Part shown: piece by piece, positions 53,386-62,548 of the stretch | How the letters are laid out: the number at the start of each line of letters is the position of its first letter | Numbering within the stretch: position 1 is the first letter of the stretch | The notes under the pieces: model-generated | What the model saw: the letters and a program-made list of their open reading frames with translations, nothing else | What the model was told of the DNA's origin: nothing | Databases searched by the model: none | Assembly: GCA_963748005.1 (NCBI GenBank) | Contig: CAVVHH010000002.1 | Coordinates: 2,914,001-2,978,000, forward strand | Length of the DNA stretch: 64,000 nt | From: CAILZL01 sp963748005 | GTDB taxonomy: Bacteria > Pseudomonadota > Gammaproteobacteria > Steroidobacterales > Steroidobacteraceae | Reading direction: 5' to 3' | Program-made: the position numbers and the translations under genes

Positions 53386-55929
53386 TTAACCAAGGTTGCC
53401 GGTCAGATGCAACTGATGCCAATGTGCTGTGCCAGCATCGCGGAAGCGTTGTGGGATTTCCTGCACCAGCCCTGGAATGCGACCCGCAGTCGCCGGCCGC
53501 GCATAGAAGTATCCCTGTGCGTCATCGCAGCCGGCCTGGCGCAGAAAGTTGGCTTGCTCCAGGGTCTCCACACCTTCGCCGACTATTTTCATATCCAGTG
53601 TTTTGCCCAGTGCGATGACGGCGCGCACGATGGATTGATCGCCGGCATTGCTTTGCGTGCCACTGACGAAACTGCGATCGACTTTCAGACAACCCAGACG
53701 AAAGCGCTTCAGATAACTGAGCGATGAATAACCCGTGCCGAAGTCGTCCAGCGCCACTTCCACACCCATTTCGGCGAGTTTGTTGATCAGGTCTGCGGCA
53801 CTGGCCGGATCGCCCATCACCATGCTCTCGGTCAGTTCCAGTCGCAGCTGGTGAGGCTTCAAATCGTATTCGGTGAGGGCTGCGGCAATGCGTTTTGGCA
53901 GATCGTGACGCGCAAATTCACGCGAAGACAGATTGACCGCCACATGCGGATTGAGCCACCCGCCCAGCTGCCATGTGCGCAGTTGTGCACATGCGGTGTT
54001 CAGCACCCAGTCACTGATCGGCAGTATCAGGCCAGTATCTTCGGCAATACCAATGAAGCGTGCCGGGCTGATCAGGCCCAGCTGCGGGTGTTGCCAGCGC
54101 AGCAGCGCTTCCACGCCCGTGACAATGCCGCTGTTCAGGTCTACCACCGGCTGGTATTCCAGTACAAACTGGTCTCTGCTCAGCGCCAGCGGCAGACTGT
54201 TCTGCAGCGTAAAACGCTCGGTGGCGGCGGCATCTTCGGCGGGTGAGTACAGGGCTACCGCATTGCGACCGGATTGCTTGGCCTGGTAGACGGCGGCATC
54301 GGCGGCACGCAGCAGCGATTCATAGTCGAGGCCATCGTTGGGAAAGCAGCTGATGCCGATGCTGGCGGTGATGAACAGTTCGCGACTGCCTATGACAAAG
54401 GGTTTTTCCAGTTCGGCACGAATGTGGTCGGCATAGGGCAGAATGGTCTCGGTGGCATACAAGCCATGCCGCAATACGACGAACTCATCGCCACCGATAC
54501 GTGCCAGATAATCAGAAGCATGACGGATGTGATTCAGGCGTTCGCTGACAGCGCGAATCAGCGCATCACCGGTGCGATGTCCCAGCGTATCGTTGATGGA
54601 CTTGAACCGGTCCAGCTCCACCAGCAGCACCGCGACCACATCGGCACGATCATGCATCTCATTGGTGCTGGTCAGCAGCTCGGTTTCCAGTGCTGCCCGG
54701 TTTGGCAGTCCCGTAAGTGCATCGTGCTGCGACAGATATTCGATGCGGCGCTCCACATCGCGCAACGATGAAAGGTCGGTCAGCACGGCGGTGTAGTGCT
54801 CTATCTGACCCTGTTCGCCGCGCACCGGATTGATGCTGAATATGGCCGGAAAAGTTTCGCCATCCTTGCGGCGACTGCTGAGTTCGGCGCGCCAGCCGCC
54901 ACTGAGCGGCAAGGTGGTATCGGTAGCACTGATCTGTTGGCCATCTTCGCCAGTGATCGCCGTCCACAGCGGCAGACCAATTACCTCATCGGCTTCGAAC
55001 CCGGTCATGGCGCTGTATGCCCTGTTGACGGTAATAACCTTGAGATCAGCGTTGGTGATGACCACACCTTCGGTGAGCTGTTGCAGGGCGTTGGCATTGA
55101 TTTTCAGCTGTTCTTCAACACCGCGCCGTTCGGTAATGTCCACGTGCATGATCACTGCACCGGCGTTATGGGCTGAATCATTGCGCGCATGGCTTACCGG
55201 TGTGGCCATCAGGCGAAACCAGCGCCGTTCGGTGTCGGTGCCGCCGGGGTATTCGACGGCGAAGTGGTCGCGACTGCCGGCCAGCACGGCGCGCACGCCG
55301 CGCGCGATTTCCACCGCGTGTTTATGATGTTGCTGCAGCAATTGCAGGCAGGCAGTCGGATAGTTGGTTCCCACATCCCAGTCGGGGTTGCTGAAGCCAT
55401 CACGGTTACCATCGCAACGCCATGCAGCATTGGTGGCAATGATGTTGCCCTCGCGGTCCAGCAGCGCGGCATGTGCAGGCATGGAATCCAGCAGCGCGCC
55501 GTTCAGGGCGGACAGGCGTTGTTGCTCACGTTCAGTTCGGTACTTGGCTTCGCGCTCATTACGCATCTGCAAGGCGTTTTCAATGGCGGGGCCCAGTCGC
55601 GTAAGTCGATCCTTGAGCAGATAATCGGCAGCGCCCAGACGCATGCAGCGCACCACGATTTCTTCCGTGACGGCGCCGGTAAATACGATCAGCGGGATGT
55701 TTGAGGTCTTCTGCTTGAGGATGCTCAGCGCGGCTACGGCGCCAAACCCCGGCACTTCATAGTCGGCGATGATGACGTCCGGGAGCCAGGCAAGCTCTTT
55801 GATGAATTCGCCTTCCGTCTCGACGCGTCGCCAGTCGACGTTTGCCCATGTTCGCTGCAACGATGCAACCGCCAGTTCGGCGTCCGCCGGCGAGTCCTCG
55901 ATGATGACAACTTTCAACTGGTTGCTCAT
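53386..55929 (-). CDS. Response regulator with PAS, GGDEF and EAL domains
   Basis: The 847-residue product starts with a REC domain (1-122; VVIIEDSPADAEL, DVIIADYEVPGFG, phospho-Asp in ADYE). Two PAS-type segments follow (about 150-290 and 290-410). GGDEF is intact with RIGGDEFVVL near 476, and EAL with GVEALLRW near 606, ELTESM and DDFGTGYSSL. It should make or break cyclic-di-GMP depending on input. The histidine kinase at 56089, upstream on the same strand with 159 bp between, is the likely partner. Both catalytic motifs are canonical. Confidence 0.93.
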   Translation of the reverse strand: MSNQLKVVIIEDSPADAELAVASLQRTWANVDWRRVETEGEFIKELAWLPDVIIADYEVPGFGAVAALSILKQKTSNIPLIVFTGAVTEEIVVRCMRLGAADYLLKDRLTRLGPAIENALQMRNEREAKYRTEREQQRLSALNGALLDSMPAHAALLDREGNIIATNAAWRCDGNRDGFSNPDWDVGTNYPTACLQLLQQHHKHAVEIARGVRAVLAGSRDHFAVEYPGGTDTERRWFRLMATPVSHARNDSAHNAGAVIMHVDITERRGVEEQLKINANALQQLTEGVVITNADLKVITVNRAYSAMTGFEADEVIGLPLWTAITGEDGQQISATDTTLPLSGGWRAELSSRRKDGETFPAIFSINPVRGEQGQIEHYTAVLTDLSSLRDVERRIEYLSQHDALTGLPNRAALETELLTSTNEMHDRADVVAVLLVELDRFKSINDTLGHRTGDALIRAVSERLNHIRHASDYLARIGGDEFVVLRHGLYATETILPYADHIRAELEKPFVIGSRELFITASIGISCFPNDGLDYESLLRAADAAVYQAKQSGRNAVALYSPAEDAAATERFTLQNSLPLALSRDQFVLEYQPVVDLNSGIVTGVEALLRWQHPQLGLISPARFIGIAEDTGLILPISDWVLNTACAQLRTWQLGGWLNPHVAVNLSSREFARHDLPKRIAAALTEYDLKPHQLRLELTESMVMGDPASAADLINKLAEMGVEVALDDFGTGYSSLSYLKRFRLGCLKVDRSFVSGTQSNAGDQSIVRAVIALGKTLDMKIVGEGVETLEQANFLRQAGCDDAQGYFYARPATAGRIPGLVQEIPQRFRDAGTAHWHQLHLTGNLG

Positions 55930-56088
55930 GGCCTGGAGGATTTCCTGTTGAACCGGGAGCAGTCTAAGCGGCAGATCAGGTTCTCGGGCTGCGTAATTTA
56001 CTTAGCGGCGCAAACGATGCGTTGACTCTATTCGGTAGCTGGTGTGTCGTCGAGTGAAAATTTGCGTTATGTACTGTAGGTTGCGCTG

Positions 56089-56829
56089 TTAAGAGGAACG
56101 TAAGGAAAAACAGAAGGATGCCCCCCCCTGCAGGGAAGCCTCGACCGATAACTTGCCGCCATGGCGGTTAATGACGCGTTGCACCTTGGCCAGTCCGATT
56201 CCAGTACCGTTGAGCTCGGTGCGGGTCTGCAGGTGCTGGAAAGGGGTGAACAGCCGGTCAGCGTAACGCATGTCCATACCAATGCCATTATCACGTATGC
56301 ACACCGCTATCTGGTCATGGTTGATCGTTGCTTCAACTGCGATCTGCGGATCGATCTGATCCTGTGTGAACTTCCAGGCGTTGTGCAGCAGTTCGCGTAA
56401 CGCGATGCGTATCAGATAGGGATCGCACAATGCCCTGATGGGTTCTGCTATCCGTACCCTTGGGTGATGCAGGGGGAATTGCTGCGCGATGTCCGCAACG
56501 ATTTCCGCACACAGCGCGCTGACGTCAACCGGGGCCAGGTGCATGTCGGCTTGCGACAACCGCGACAGACCCAACAGGCTATCGATCATGGCGCCGAGAC
56601 GTTGTGTGGACTGCTCAATACGCTGCAGGTAGTGCTGCGAGGTTGCGTCTGTCTGCAATGCAGGCTGTTCCTGCAGTGCCTGACTGAAGCCGGCAATCGC
56701 CCGTAGCGGTGCACGCAGATCGTGCGATATGGCGTAGTAGAGTCCCTCCAGCTCGCGCTGCGCCTGGATCAGCCGCGACTCACATTCGGTGCTGGTGCCG
56801 ATAGTGCTGGCGGGCGGCGTGTTGCTCAT
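56089..56829 (-). CDS. Soluble sensor histidine kinase without input domain
   Basis: The 246-residue protein has only a dimerisation/HATPase kinase core. H36 in YAISHDLRAPLRAI is the phosphoacceptor, the N-box is ELLHNAWKFT and the G-box is DNGIGMDMRYADRLF with FTPFQHLQ and GTGIGLAKVQ. It resembles bacteriophytochrome-type kinases that have lost the sensor part. It precedes the REC-PAS-GGDEF-EAL gene, so it probably phosphorylates that protein and starts c-di-GMP signalling. Signals must come from a separate protein. Confidence 0.9.
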   Translation of the reverse strand: MSNTPPASTIGTSTECESRLIQAQRELEGLYYAISHDLRAPLRAIAGFSQALQEQPALQTDATSQHYLQRIEQSTQRLGAMIDSLLGLSRLSQADMHLAPVDVSALCAEIVADIAQQFPLHHPRVRIAEPIRALCDPYLIRIALRELLHNAWKFTQDQIDPQIAVEATINHDQIAVCIRDNGIGMDMRYADRLFTPFQHLQTRTELNGTGIGLAKVQRVINRHGGKLSVEASLQGGASFCFSLRSS

Positions 56830-56838
56830 GAGGCTGGT

Positions 56839-57747
56839 TTAATCACCGGTCAGTCGACGCAGTGCTTCCTGGTATTTTTCGCTGGTACGCTGGACGATTT
56901 CAGCGGGCAGGGTGGGGCCCGGAGCTTGCTTGTTCCAATCCAGTGTTTCCAGATAATCACGCACAAACTGTTTGTCGAAACTGGGTGGGCTGATACCTGG
57001 ACGATAAGTGTCTACCGGCCAGAAACGCGAGGAGTCCGGTGTCAAGGCTTCATCGATCAACACCAGCTTGCCGGCTGCATCCACCCCGAATTCGAATTTG
57101 GTGTCGGCAATGATGATGCCCCTGTGCAGGGCGTATTCGGCGGCGAACTCGTACAGTGCGATGGCGGTGCTGCGTATTTGTTCGGCAAGTTCAGCGCCGA
57201 TGGTGGTGACCACTTGCGCGAAGTTTATGTTCTCGTCGTGTGTGCCTGCGGGTGCCTTGGTGGTCGGTGTGAACATGGGTTCGGGCAGGCGATCCGCCTG
57301 ACGCAATCCGCTGGGCAGCTTGATGCCACAGATTGCGCCATTTTGTTGGTAGTCTTTCCAGCCGGAGCCGATAAGATAGCCACGCACCACGGCTTCGATG
57401 GGCAGCGCCTTGAGTTTCTTCACGACCAGGTAACGGTCGGCAATCAGCGCACGCTCGTTTGCATCCGGTACGATGGCGCTGAGGTCGCGCTCCGCCAGAT
57501 GATTGGGGACAATGTGTGCAGTTTTGGCGAACCAGAAGCGCGAGATCTCGGTCAGTACCCGGCCCTTGCCTGGAATCGGATCCGGCAAAATGACATCGAA
57601 GGCACTGAGGCGGTCGGTAGTGACTATCAGCATGACCTCATTGTCAATCGCGTAGATGTCGCGCACCTTGCCTTGATGCAGGCGCTGCAGCCCCCGCAAG
57701 TGCGATTCGCGCATGGGTGGGGAGCAGGGATTGGACGTGTTTGGCAT
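56839..57747 (-). CDS. purC: Phosphoribosylaminoimidazole-succinocarboxamide synthase
   Basis: The 302-residue product has LHQGKVRDIYAID, PIEAVVRGYLIGSGWKDYQ and LIDEALTPDSSRFWP, typical of SAICAR synthase. It joins CAIR and aspartate with ATP, after PurK/PurE. The length is that of the longer (about 300 residues) family form. The start is uncertain: 57747 and 57714 are both ATGs and neither has a strong ribosome-binding site. It lies directly upstream of the kinase gene, only 9 bp apart, so the three genes may be cotranscribed. Confidence 0.94.
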   Translation of the reverse strand: MPNTSNPCSPPMRESHLRGLQRLHQGKVRDIYAIDNEVMLIVTTDRLSAFDVILPDPIPGKGRVLTEISRFWFAKTAHIVPNHLAERDLSAIVPDANERALIADRYLVVKKLKALPIEAVVRGYLIGSGWKDYQQNGAICGIKLPSGLRQADRLPEPMFTPTTKAPAGTHDENINFAQVVTTIGAELAEQIRSTAIALYEFAAEYALHRGIIIADTKFEFGVDAAGKLVLIDEALTPDSSRFWPVDTYRPGISPPSFDKQFVRDYLETLDWNKQAPGPTLPAEIVQRTSEKYQEALRRLTGD

Positions 57748-57916
57748 GATGAATGGGTTGCGGCGCAGTCGCTGTTTCCGGAAAGGCTGCATTCTCGCAG
57801 TGCGAGGCGTCGCCACACAAGGCAAGCGTGAACGCCGAATAGGCGTGGCGATGTGGCACGGTTAGATCAGGACGCGATGGCAACCTGAAGGCGAATTGAG
57901 AAGGTAATACTCGCAG

Positions 57917-58696
57917 ATGTGGTACGGCAAAGTGATTGGTGGCTTGATCGGCTGGTTCGCCGGACGCGGCTTCGCGGGGGCAATGATCGGGATGTTCATC
58001 GGCCACCTGTTCGATACGGAACGCATGCAAGGACGTCTGGCCAGCGGTGCGCAGGCGGTGCAGCAGGTGTTCTTTCGCGTCACCTTCCAGTTGATGGGGC
58101 ATGTGGCCAAGTCCGATGGCCGGGTGTCGGAACAGGAGATCCAGGCGGCGCGGGCGATGATGGCGCAGTTCCGGCTGTCCGAATCGGACATCCGTGCTGC
58201 GATCGAACTGTTTGGACAGGGCAAGGCCAGCGACTTTCCGGTCAATGAGGCCCTGCGGGAACTGGCGACCGCCTGCGGCCGGCGCATGGATCTGCGCTTG
58301 ATGTTTGTACAGATTCAGTTGCAGACCGCATTGCTGGGTGGCGGACTGAATCCAGCCAGCCGTGCGATTCTGCGCCGCTGTTGCGATGCACTGGGCATCA
58401 GCGAGTCCCAGTTCGCGCAAATGGAATCCATGCTGGGGATGCGTGGTTCGACGGGTAACGGCGCGCAACGCAGTGGCCCTTCGTCGCTGGCATCCGCGTA
58501 TCAGGTGCTGGGTGTGGCAAGCAGCGCCAGCGATGCTGAGGTTACCAAGGCCTATCGTCGCCTGATGAATCAGAATCATCCCGACAAGCTGGTTGCGAAG
58601 GGCTTGCCGGAGTCGATGATGAAGGCAGCGGAAGAAAAGACGCGCAACATTCGTGCGGCCTATGAAGTGATCTGCGAGGCGCGCGGGATCAAATAG
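57917..58696 (+). CDS. djlA: Co-chaperone DjlA
   Basis: The 259-residue product has one N-terminal membrane segment (VIGGLIGWFAGRGFAGAMIG), a TerB-like helical part (LMGHVAKSDGRVSEQEIQ), and a C-terminal J-domain with LGVASSASDAEVTKAYRR and HPDKL. It anchors DnaK at the inner membrane. Divergent from purC. Confidence 0.94.
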   Translation: MWYGKVIGGLIGWFAGRGFAGAMIGMFIGHLFDTERMQGRLASGAQAVQQVFFRVTFQLMGHVAKSDGRVSEQEIQAARAMMAQFRLSESDIRAAIELFGQGKASDFPVNEALRELATACGRRMDLRLMFVQIQLQTALLGGGLNPASRAILRRCCDALGISESQFAQMESMLGMRGSTGNGAQRSGPSSLASAYQVLGVASSASDAEVTKAYRRLMNQNHPDKLVAKGLPESMMKAAEEKTRNIRAAYEVICEARGIK

Positions 58697-58739
58697 CCCT
58701 GCTAAACTGTGCGCCTGATTTGCGGTGACTGGAGTTGTC

Positions 58740-59420
58740 ATGTTGCCTGCGTGGATTGCCCCGTCAATTCTGTCTGCGGATTTCGCCCGCCTGGGTGCTG
58801 AAGTGAATGCCGTGCTGACGGCAGGCGCGGACATCGTGCACTTCGATGTCATGGACAATCATTACGTGCCCAATCTGACGATTGGCCCACTGGTGTGCGA
58901 AGCCTTGCGCAAACATGGCGTCACTGCGCCGATCGATGTGCATCTCATGGTCAAGCCGGTGGACCGGATCATTCCCGACTTTGCCAGGGCAGGCGCCAGC
59001 ATCATCACGTTCCATCCCGAGGCCAGCGAGCACATCGATCGTTCACTGGGGTTGATACACGAAAGCGGCTGCCAGGCGGGTCTTGTATTCAATCCGGCCA
59101 CGCCGCTCAACTGGCTGGACCATGTCATGGACAAGGTGGACATGATTCTGCTGATGTCCGTGAACCCAGGCTTCGGCGGCCAGAAGTTCATCGCCAATGT
59201 ATTGCCCAAGGTCATCGAGGTGCGACGTCGCATCGAGGCTTCGGGCAGAAAGATTCGCCTCGAGATTGATGGCGGGGTCAAGGTGGACAACATTGCCGAG
59301 ATTGCCGCTGCGGGTGTGGATACCTTCGTCGCCGGTTCGGCCATTTTCGGCACGCCAGATTATCCGGCGACGATCGCCGCACTGCGTGCTGAGATTGCCA
59401 GGGGATATGCGCGCTTGTAG
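58740..59420 (+). CDS. rpe: Ribulose-phosphate 3-epimerase
   Basis: The 226-residue TIM-barrel enzyme starts MLPAWIAPSILSADFARLG. It has VHFDVMDNHYVPNLTIG, MSVNPGFGGQKFI and EIDGGVKVDNI with the catalytic aspartates. It interconverts ribulose-5-phosphate and xylulose-5-phosphate. GGAG lies 5 bases before the ATG. RpiA, the next pentose step, is at the right end of the window. Confidence 0.96.
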   Translation: MLPAWIAPSILSADFARLGAEVNAVLTAGADIVHFDVMDNHYVPNLTIGPLVCEALRKHGVTAPIDVHLMVKPVDRIIPDFARAGASIITFHPEASEHIDRSLGLIHESGCQAGLVFNPATPLNWLDHVMDKVDMILLMSVNPGFGGQKFIANVLPKVIEVRRRIEASGRKIRLEIDGGVKVDNIAEIAAAGVDTFVAGSAIFGTPDYPATIAALRAEIARGYARL

Positions 59421-59457
59421 TGGTTTGCCGTTCGGTATTTGCATTCCACATGCAAAC

Positions 59458-59484
59458 AAAAAGCCCGGCAATGCCGGGCTTTTT
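59458..59484. terminator. Bidirectional Rho-independent terminator between rpe and crp
   Basis: AAAAAGCCCGGC-AAT-GCCGGGCTTTTT is a perfect hairpin with A-run and T-run on both sides. It ends both the rpe and the convergent crp transcripts. Confidence 0.93.
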
Positions 59485-59506
59485 GTCTGGTTATTGATCG
59501 GCGAAA

Positions 59507-60235
59507 TCAATCGTCATCATCTTCATCATCCGGCACGGCAACACGACTTTTTTGCTGCGTCATGCGCGTGGCCAGCATGGGTTTGGTTTTGACCTTGGGT
59601 CGGGCACCGAATACCACGATGGTCTTGCCGGTGGCGCGCAGCAGGCCTTGTTCTTCCAGGACCTTGAGAACGCGCCCTGCCATTTCGCGCGAACAGCCCA
59701 CCAGTCGCGACAGCTCCTGGCGACTGACTTTGATCTGCATGCCTTCCGGATGGGTCATGGCATCGGGTTCGCCGCACAGGTCCATGATGGCGTGGGCTAC
59801 GCGCCCCGTCACATCCACAAATGCCAGGTCGCCCAGTTTGCGATTGGTGCGATCCAGTCGTGTGGCGAGCTGCGTGGCGAGTTCAAACACCAGTCCGGGG
59901 CTTTCCGAAGCGAGTTGGCGAAAGCGTGGATAGGTCATTTCAGCCAGCTCGCATTGCTGGCGCGTACGGACCCAGGCGCTGCGGGTGGGTTGATCGTAGA
60001 ACAGGCCCATTTCGCCGAAGAACTGTCCCTTGTTGAGGTAGGCCAGCACCATTTCGTTGCCTTCCTCGTCTTCGATCATGACCTCAACCGAGCCGCTGAC
60101 GATGTAATACAGCACATCAGGCAAGTCGCCGGCATGAATAATCACCGTCTTGGACGGCACCGTACGGATGCGGCAATAGCTCAGGAAGCGATTGATCGCA
60201 GGTATGTCACTCAACGGTCGTGCGCCTTCATCCAT
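59507..60235 (-). CDS. crp: Crp/Fnr-type regulator (Clp-like)
   Basis: The 242-residue product has an N-terminal cyclic-nucleotide fold (VLYYIVSGSVEVMIEDEEG, YLNKGQFFGEMGLFYDQPT, RSAWVRTRQQCELAEM) and a C-terminal winged helix (SRQELSRLVGCSREMAGRV). It is of the Crp/Clp group, which in xanthomonads responds to c-di-GMP. An acidic tail (VPDDEDDDD) ends the protein, unusual compared with E. coli Crp. It converges on rpe. Which ligand it binds cannot be read here; the window also encodes a c-di-GMP protein. Confidence 0.88.
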   Translation of the reverse strand: MDEGARPLSDIPAINRFLSYCRIRTVPSKTVIIHAGDLPDVLYYIVSGSVEVMIEDEEGNEMVLAYLNKGQFFGEMGLFYDQPTRSAWVRTRQQCELAEMTYPRFRQLASESPGLVFELATQLATRLDRTNRKLGDLAFVDVTGRVAHAIMDLCGEPDAMTHPEGMQIKVSRQELSRLVGCSREMAGRVLKVLEEQGLLRATGKTIVVFGARPKVKTKPMLATRMTQQKSRVAVPDDEDDDD

Positions 60236-60275
60236 ACAGGACCCCTACCTTTTGTATCGTTGCCTTGTGATGTGG

Positions 60276-60295
60276 TGCGCACTCTGCAGTGCGCA
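60276..60295 (-). promoter_or_regulatory. Perfect hairpin upstream of the crp gene
   Basis: TGCGCACT-CTGC-AGTGCGCA is an 8-bp dyad 40 bp upstream of the crp start. A TGTGA half-site lies beside it (60266-60270), which hints at autoregulation, but no full TGTGA-N6-TCACA site is seen. Confidence 0.35.
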
Positions 60296-60414
60296 AACCT
60301 TGGAACGCGTTTTAATACAGTATCTTGGCCACCGCAAGTGCTGTAATGCTTTAGCTGATGGCACTTGTTGCCTTGCACCACATGGTTTTGGCTGCAAAGC
60401 GTGCGGATTCATCG

Positions 60415-61062
60415 CTAAATATGCTGCGCCACCGTGGTCATGACCTTGGCGGTAAGTTTCATCGCCATCTTGATCGGACCGGGTGGCAATTCGCCGCCGT
60501 GTTGCATTGCCGCGCCGCCATGCCGCGCTTCATCGGCAATCATTTGTTCCAGAATGGCGCGGGTACGCAGGTCATCGTGTTGCAATTGATCGACGTGCGA
60601 GCGCAGATGTTCGACAACCTGACGCTCGGTTTCAGCTACGAAGCCCAAGCTATGTCGATCACCGCGAATGCCAGCCAATGCGCCAATGGTGAATGAACCG
60701 AGGTACCAGAGCGGGTCAAACAGGCTTGGGCGAGCACCCAGTTCCTCAAGCCGTTGCGCACACCATGCCAAATGATCGACTTCCTCTGTGGCCGCTTGAG
60801 TCATCGCCGCACGTACATCCGGCAATTTCGCGGTCACGGCCTGGCCGTGGTACAGCGCCTGCGCGCAGATCTCCCCGGCATGGTTGACTCGCATCAAACC
60901 GGCGACCCTGCGTCGCGCCGCCGGATCGGTGACGGTTTCCGGTTGGTCCGCGGCCGGGTAGGCGCGGCTGGCCACATGGGGACCGACCGCCGATTTCAGC
61001 AGTCGGTCGAATTTCAGAAGTACCGTGTCGATCGGGCCAATTTGCCGGGATTGGGTGTTCAT
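60415..61062 (-). CDS. coq7: 2-nonaprenyl-3-methyl-6-methoxy-1,4-benzoquinol hydroxylase (Coq7)
   Basis: The 215-residue diiron protein has LMRVNHAGEICAQALYHGQ, EEVDHLAWC, VAETERQVVEHL and ADEARHG, giving the E/EH diiron ligand set. It performs the last hydroxylation in ubiquinone synthesis, in place of UbiF. The ATG at 61062 fits the family start. It is divergent from rplM. Confidence 0.95.
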   Translation of the reverse strand: MNTQSRQIGPIDTVLLKFDRLLKSAVGPHVASRAYPAADQPETVTDPAARRRVAGLMRVNHAGEICAQALYHGQAVTAKLPDVRAAMTQAATEEVDHLAWCAQRLEELGARPSLFDPLWYLGSFTIGALAGIRGDRHSLGFVAETERQVVEHLRSHVDQLQHDDLRTRAILEQMIADEARHGGAAMQHGGELPPGPIKMAMKLTAKVMTTVAQHI

Positions 61063-61303
61063 GTCCGGATTATGGGCTTGACGGCGGCCGATGCCCACCA
61101 TGGGGAGCTCCGGTTGGGTGGATTGTGAGGGGGAAGCCGGCCGGGATCAGAGCCCGGACATATATATATGTATGGGTCAGACCTGCCCGTCCGAAGCTGG
61201 CAAAGTCCCGGCTGACTGGGGTCATATTGGTTTGCAAACCCACTGGGGGTCCATTAGAATCCCGCGCCTTTCGCTGCAGGCTTGAAGTCTTTCGGAGTCT
61301 TTG

Positions 61304-61732
61304 ATGAAGACCGTTTTTGCAAAAGCGTCCACCATTCGCCGTGACTGGTATGTTGTGGATGCCTCAGAACAAACCTTGGGTCGCCTGGCTACCCAGTTGG
61401 CGATGCGCCTGCGAGGCAAGCACAAGGCCGAGTACACCCCCCACATGGACACCGGCGACAACCTGATCGTCATCAATGCCGACAAGGTGAAGGTGACCGG
61501 ACGCAAGCTGACCGACAAGCTGTATCACCACCACACCGGCTGGCAGGGCGGTTTGAAGACCGTGAACCTGGAAAAGCTGCTGCGTGAGCACCCTGAGCGC
61601 GTCATTGAATTCGCGGTGAAAGGCATGCTGCCCAAGAATCCCCTGGGTCGCGCCATGTTCAAGAAGCTGCATGTGTTTGCCGGTGCCGCGCACCCGCATG
61701 CCGCGCAGCAACCCAAGCCGCTGACGGTCTGA
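61304..61732 (+). CDS. rplM: 50S ribosomal protein L13
   Basis: The 142-residue product starts MKTVFAKASTIRRDWYVVD and has RLATQLAMRLRGKHKAEYT, TGWQGGLKTVNLE and VKGMLPKNPLGRAMF. GGAG lies 7 bases before the ATG. It is the first gene of the conserved rplM-rpsI operon. Confidence 0.98.
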   Translation: MKTVFAKASTIRRDWYVVDASEQTLGRLATQLAMRLRGKHKAEYTPHMDTGDNLIVINADKVKVTGRKLTDKLYHHHTGWQGGLKTVNLEKLLREHPERVIEFAVKGMLPKNPLGRAMFKKLHVFAGAAHPHAAQQPKPLTV

Positions 61733-61779
61733 TGCATCGGCGCACCTTAATAACCACTTTCGATACGACAGAGTGATCT

Positions 61780-62172
61780 ATGGCGACTTCGACTAACTAC
61801 GGCACCGGACGCCGCAAGACGGCTACCGCTCGCGTGTACCTGCAAAAGGGCAAGGGCGCGATCGTCGTCAATGGCAAGCCCATTGATGAGTTTTTTGGCC
61901 GCAAGACTGGCAGCATGATCGTGCGTCAACCATTGCAGACCGTCAGCATGGAAGAGAATTTCGACGTCACCGTGACCGTTGCGGGTGGCGGCATCACCGG
62001 CCAGGCCGGCGCTATTCGTCACGGCCTGACCCGTGCCCTGATCGAATACGATGAGACCCTGCGCAAGCCCCTGCGTGACGGTGGTTTCGTAACCCGCGAT
62101 GCCCGTGAAGTCGAACGCAAGAAGGTCGGCTTCCGCAAGGCACGTCGCGGTACCCAGTTCTCCAAGCGTTAA
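61780..62172 (+). CDS. rpsI: 30S ribosomal protein S9
   Basis: The 130-residue product starts MATSTNYGTGRRKTATARV and has GGGITGQAGAIRHGLTRAL. The C-terminal KKVGFRKARRGTQFSKR ends with the basic tail that contacts the P-site tRNA. It follows rplM by 47 bp. Confidence 0.98.
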   Translation: MATSTNYGTGRRKTATARVYLQKGKGAIVVNGKPIDEFFGRKTGSMIVRQPLQTVSMEENFDVTVTVAGGGITGQAGAIRHGLTRALIEYDETLRKPLRDGGFVTRDAREVERKKVGFRKARRGTQFSKR

Positions 62173-62231
62173 TTTGTTGTTCATGGATTGCCAATGCTGT
62201 ACGCATTGGTAATCTGGGCAAGTCCTGCTGA

Positions 62232-62305
62232 TGGGGGATCGTCTAGTGGTAGGACTACGGATTCTGACTCCGTCAACCTAGGTTCGAATCCTAGTCCCCC
62301 AGCCA
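62232..62305 (+). tRNA. tRNA-Gln (anticodon CTG)
   Basis: A 74-base cloverleaf begins with the acceptor arm TGGGGGA, has the anticodon stem ACGGA/TCCGT around loop TTCTGAC (anticodon CTG), the T-arm GTTCGAATC, and ends TCCCCCA-G-CCA with the CCA encoded. It lies 59 bp after rpsI and reads CAG codons. Confidence 0.96.
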
Positions 62306-62315
62306 AATTCAATGA

Positions 62316-62357
62316 GGCCCGCCCAATATTTTTACTGGGCGGGCCTTGTTGTTTTTG
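62316..62357 (+). terminator. Rho-independent terminator after tRNA-Gln
   Basis: A perfect 10-bp stem GGCCCGCCCA/TGGGCGGGCC with a 10-base loop is followed by TTGTTGTTTTTG. It ends the tRNA transcript. Confidence 0.85.
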
Positions 62358-62385
62358 TGTTGCTCGGTTGTGCTTTGGTACGCCT

Positions 62386-62486
62386 CCTGTCCGGGTGCGA
62401 GTTTCAAGACCGTCGCGCGGAGGACCCGCGCGTCGAGCTTACAAGGATGTACTAGCAGCGCGTCTTGAAACTCGCACCCGGACAGG
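62386..62486. repeat. 101-bp element with 25-bp perfect inverted arms upstream of pyrD
   Basis: Arm 62386-62410 starts CCTGTCCGGGTGCGAG and its exact complement is 62462-62486. Inside lies a second near-perfect hairpin (CGTCGCGCGG/CCGCGCGTCG, about 62411-62435) and a short ACAAGGATGT stretch. It occupies most of the gap before pyrD. It looks like a dispersed palindromic element or a folded leader. Confidence 0.75.
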
Positions 62487-62548
62487 AACCTCGCTAGGGC
62501 GAGATATTCTGGAAGCAGTTCAGGTCCATTCTAGTCGGTACGAATCGC

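Noticed and set aside
61160..61175. AT-rich palindrome (CATATATATATG) upstream of rplM as an operator
   Set aside because: It is far from the start codon and simple TA repeats form such palindromes by chance.
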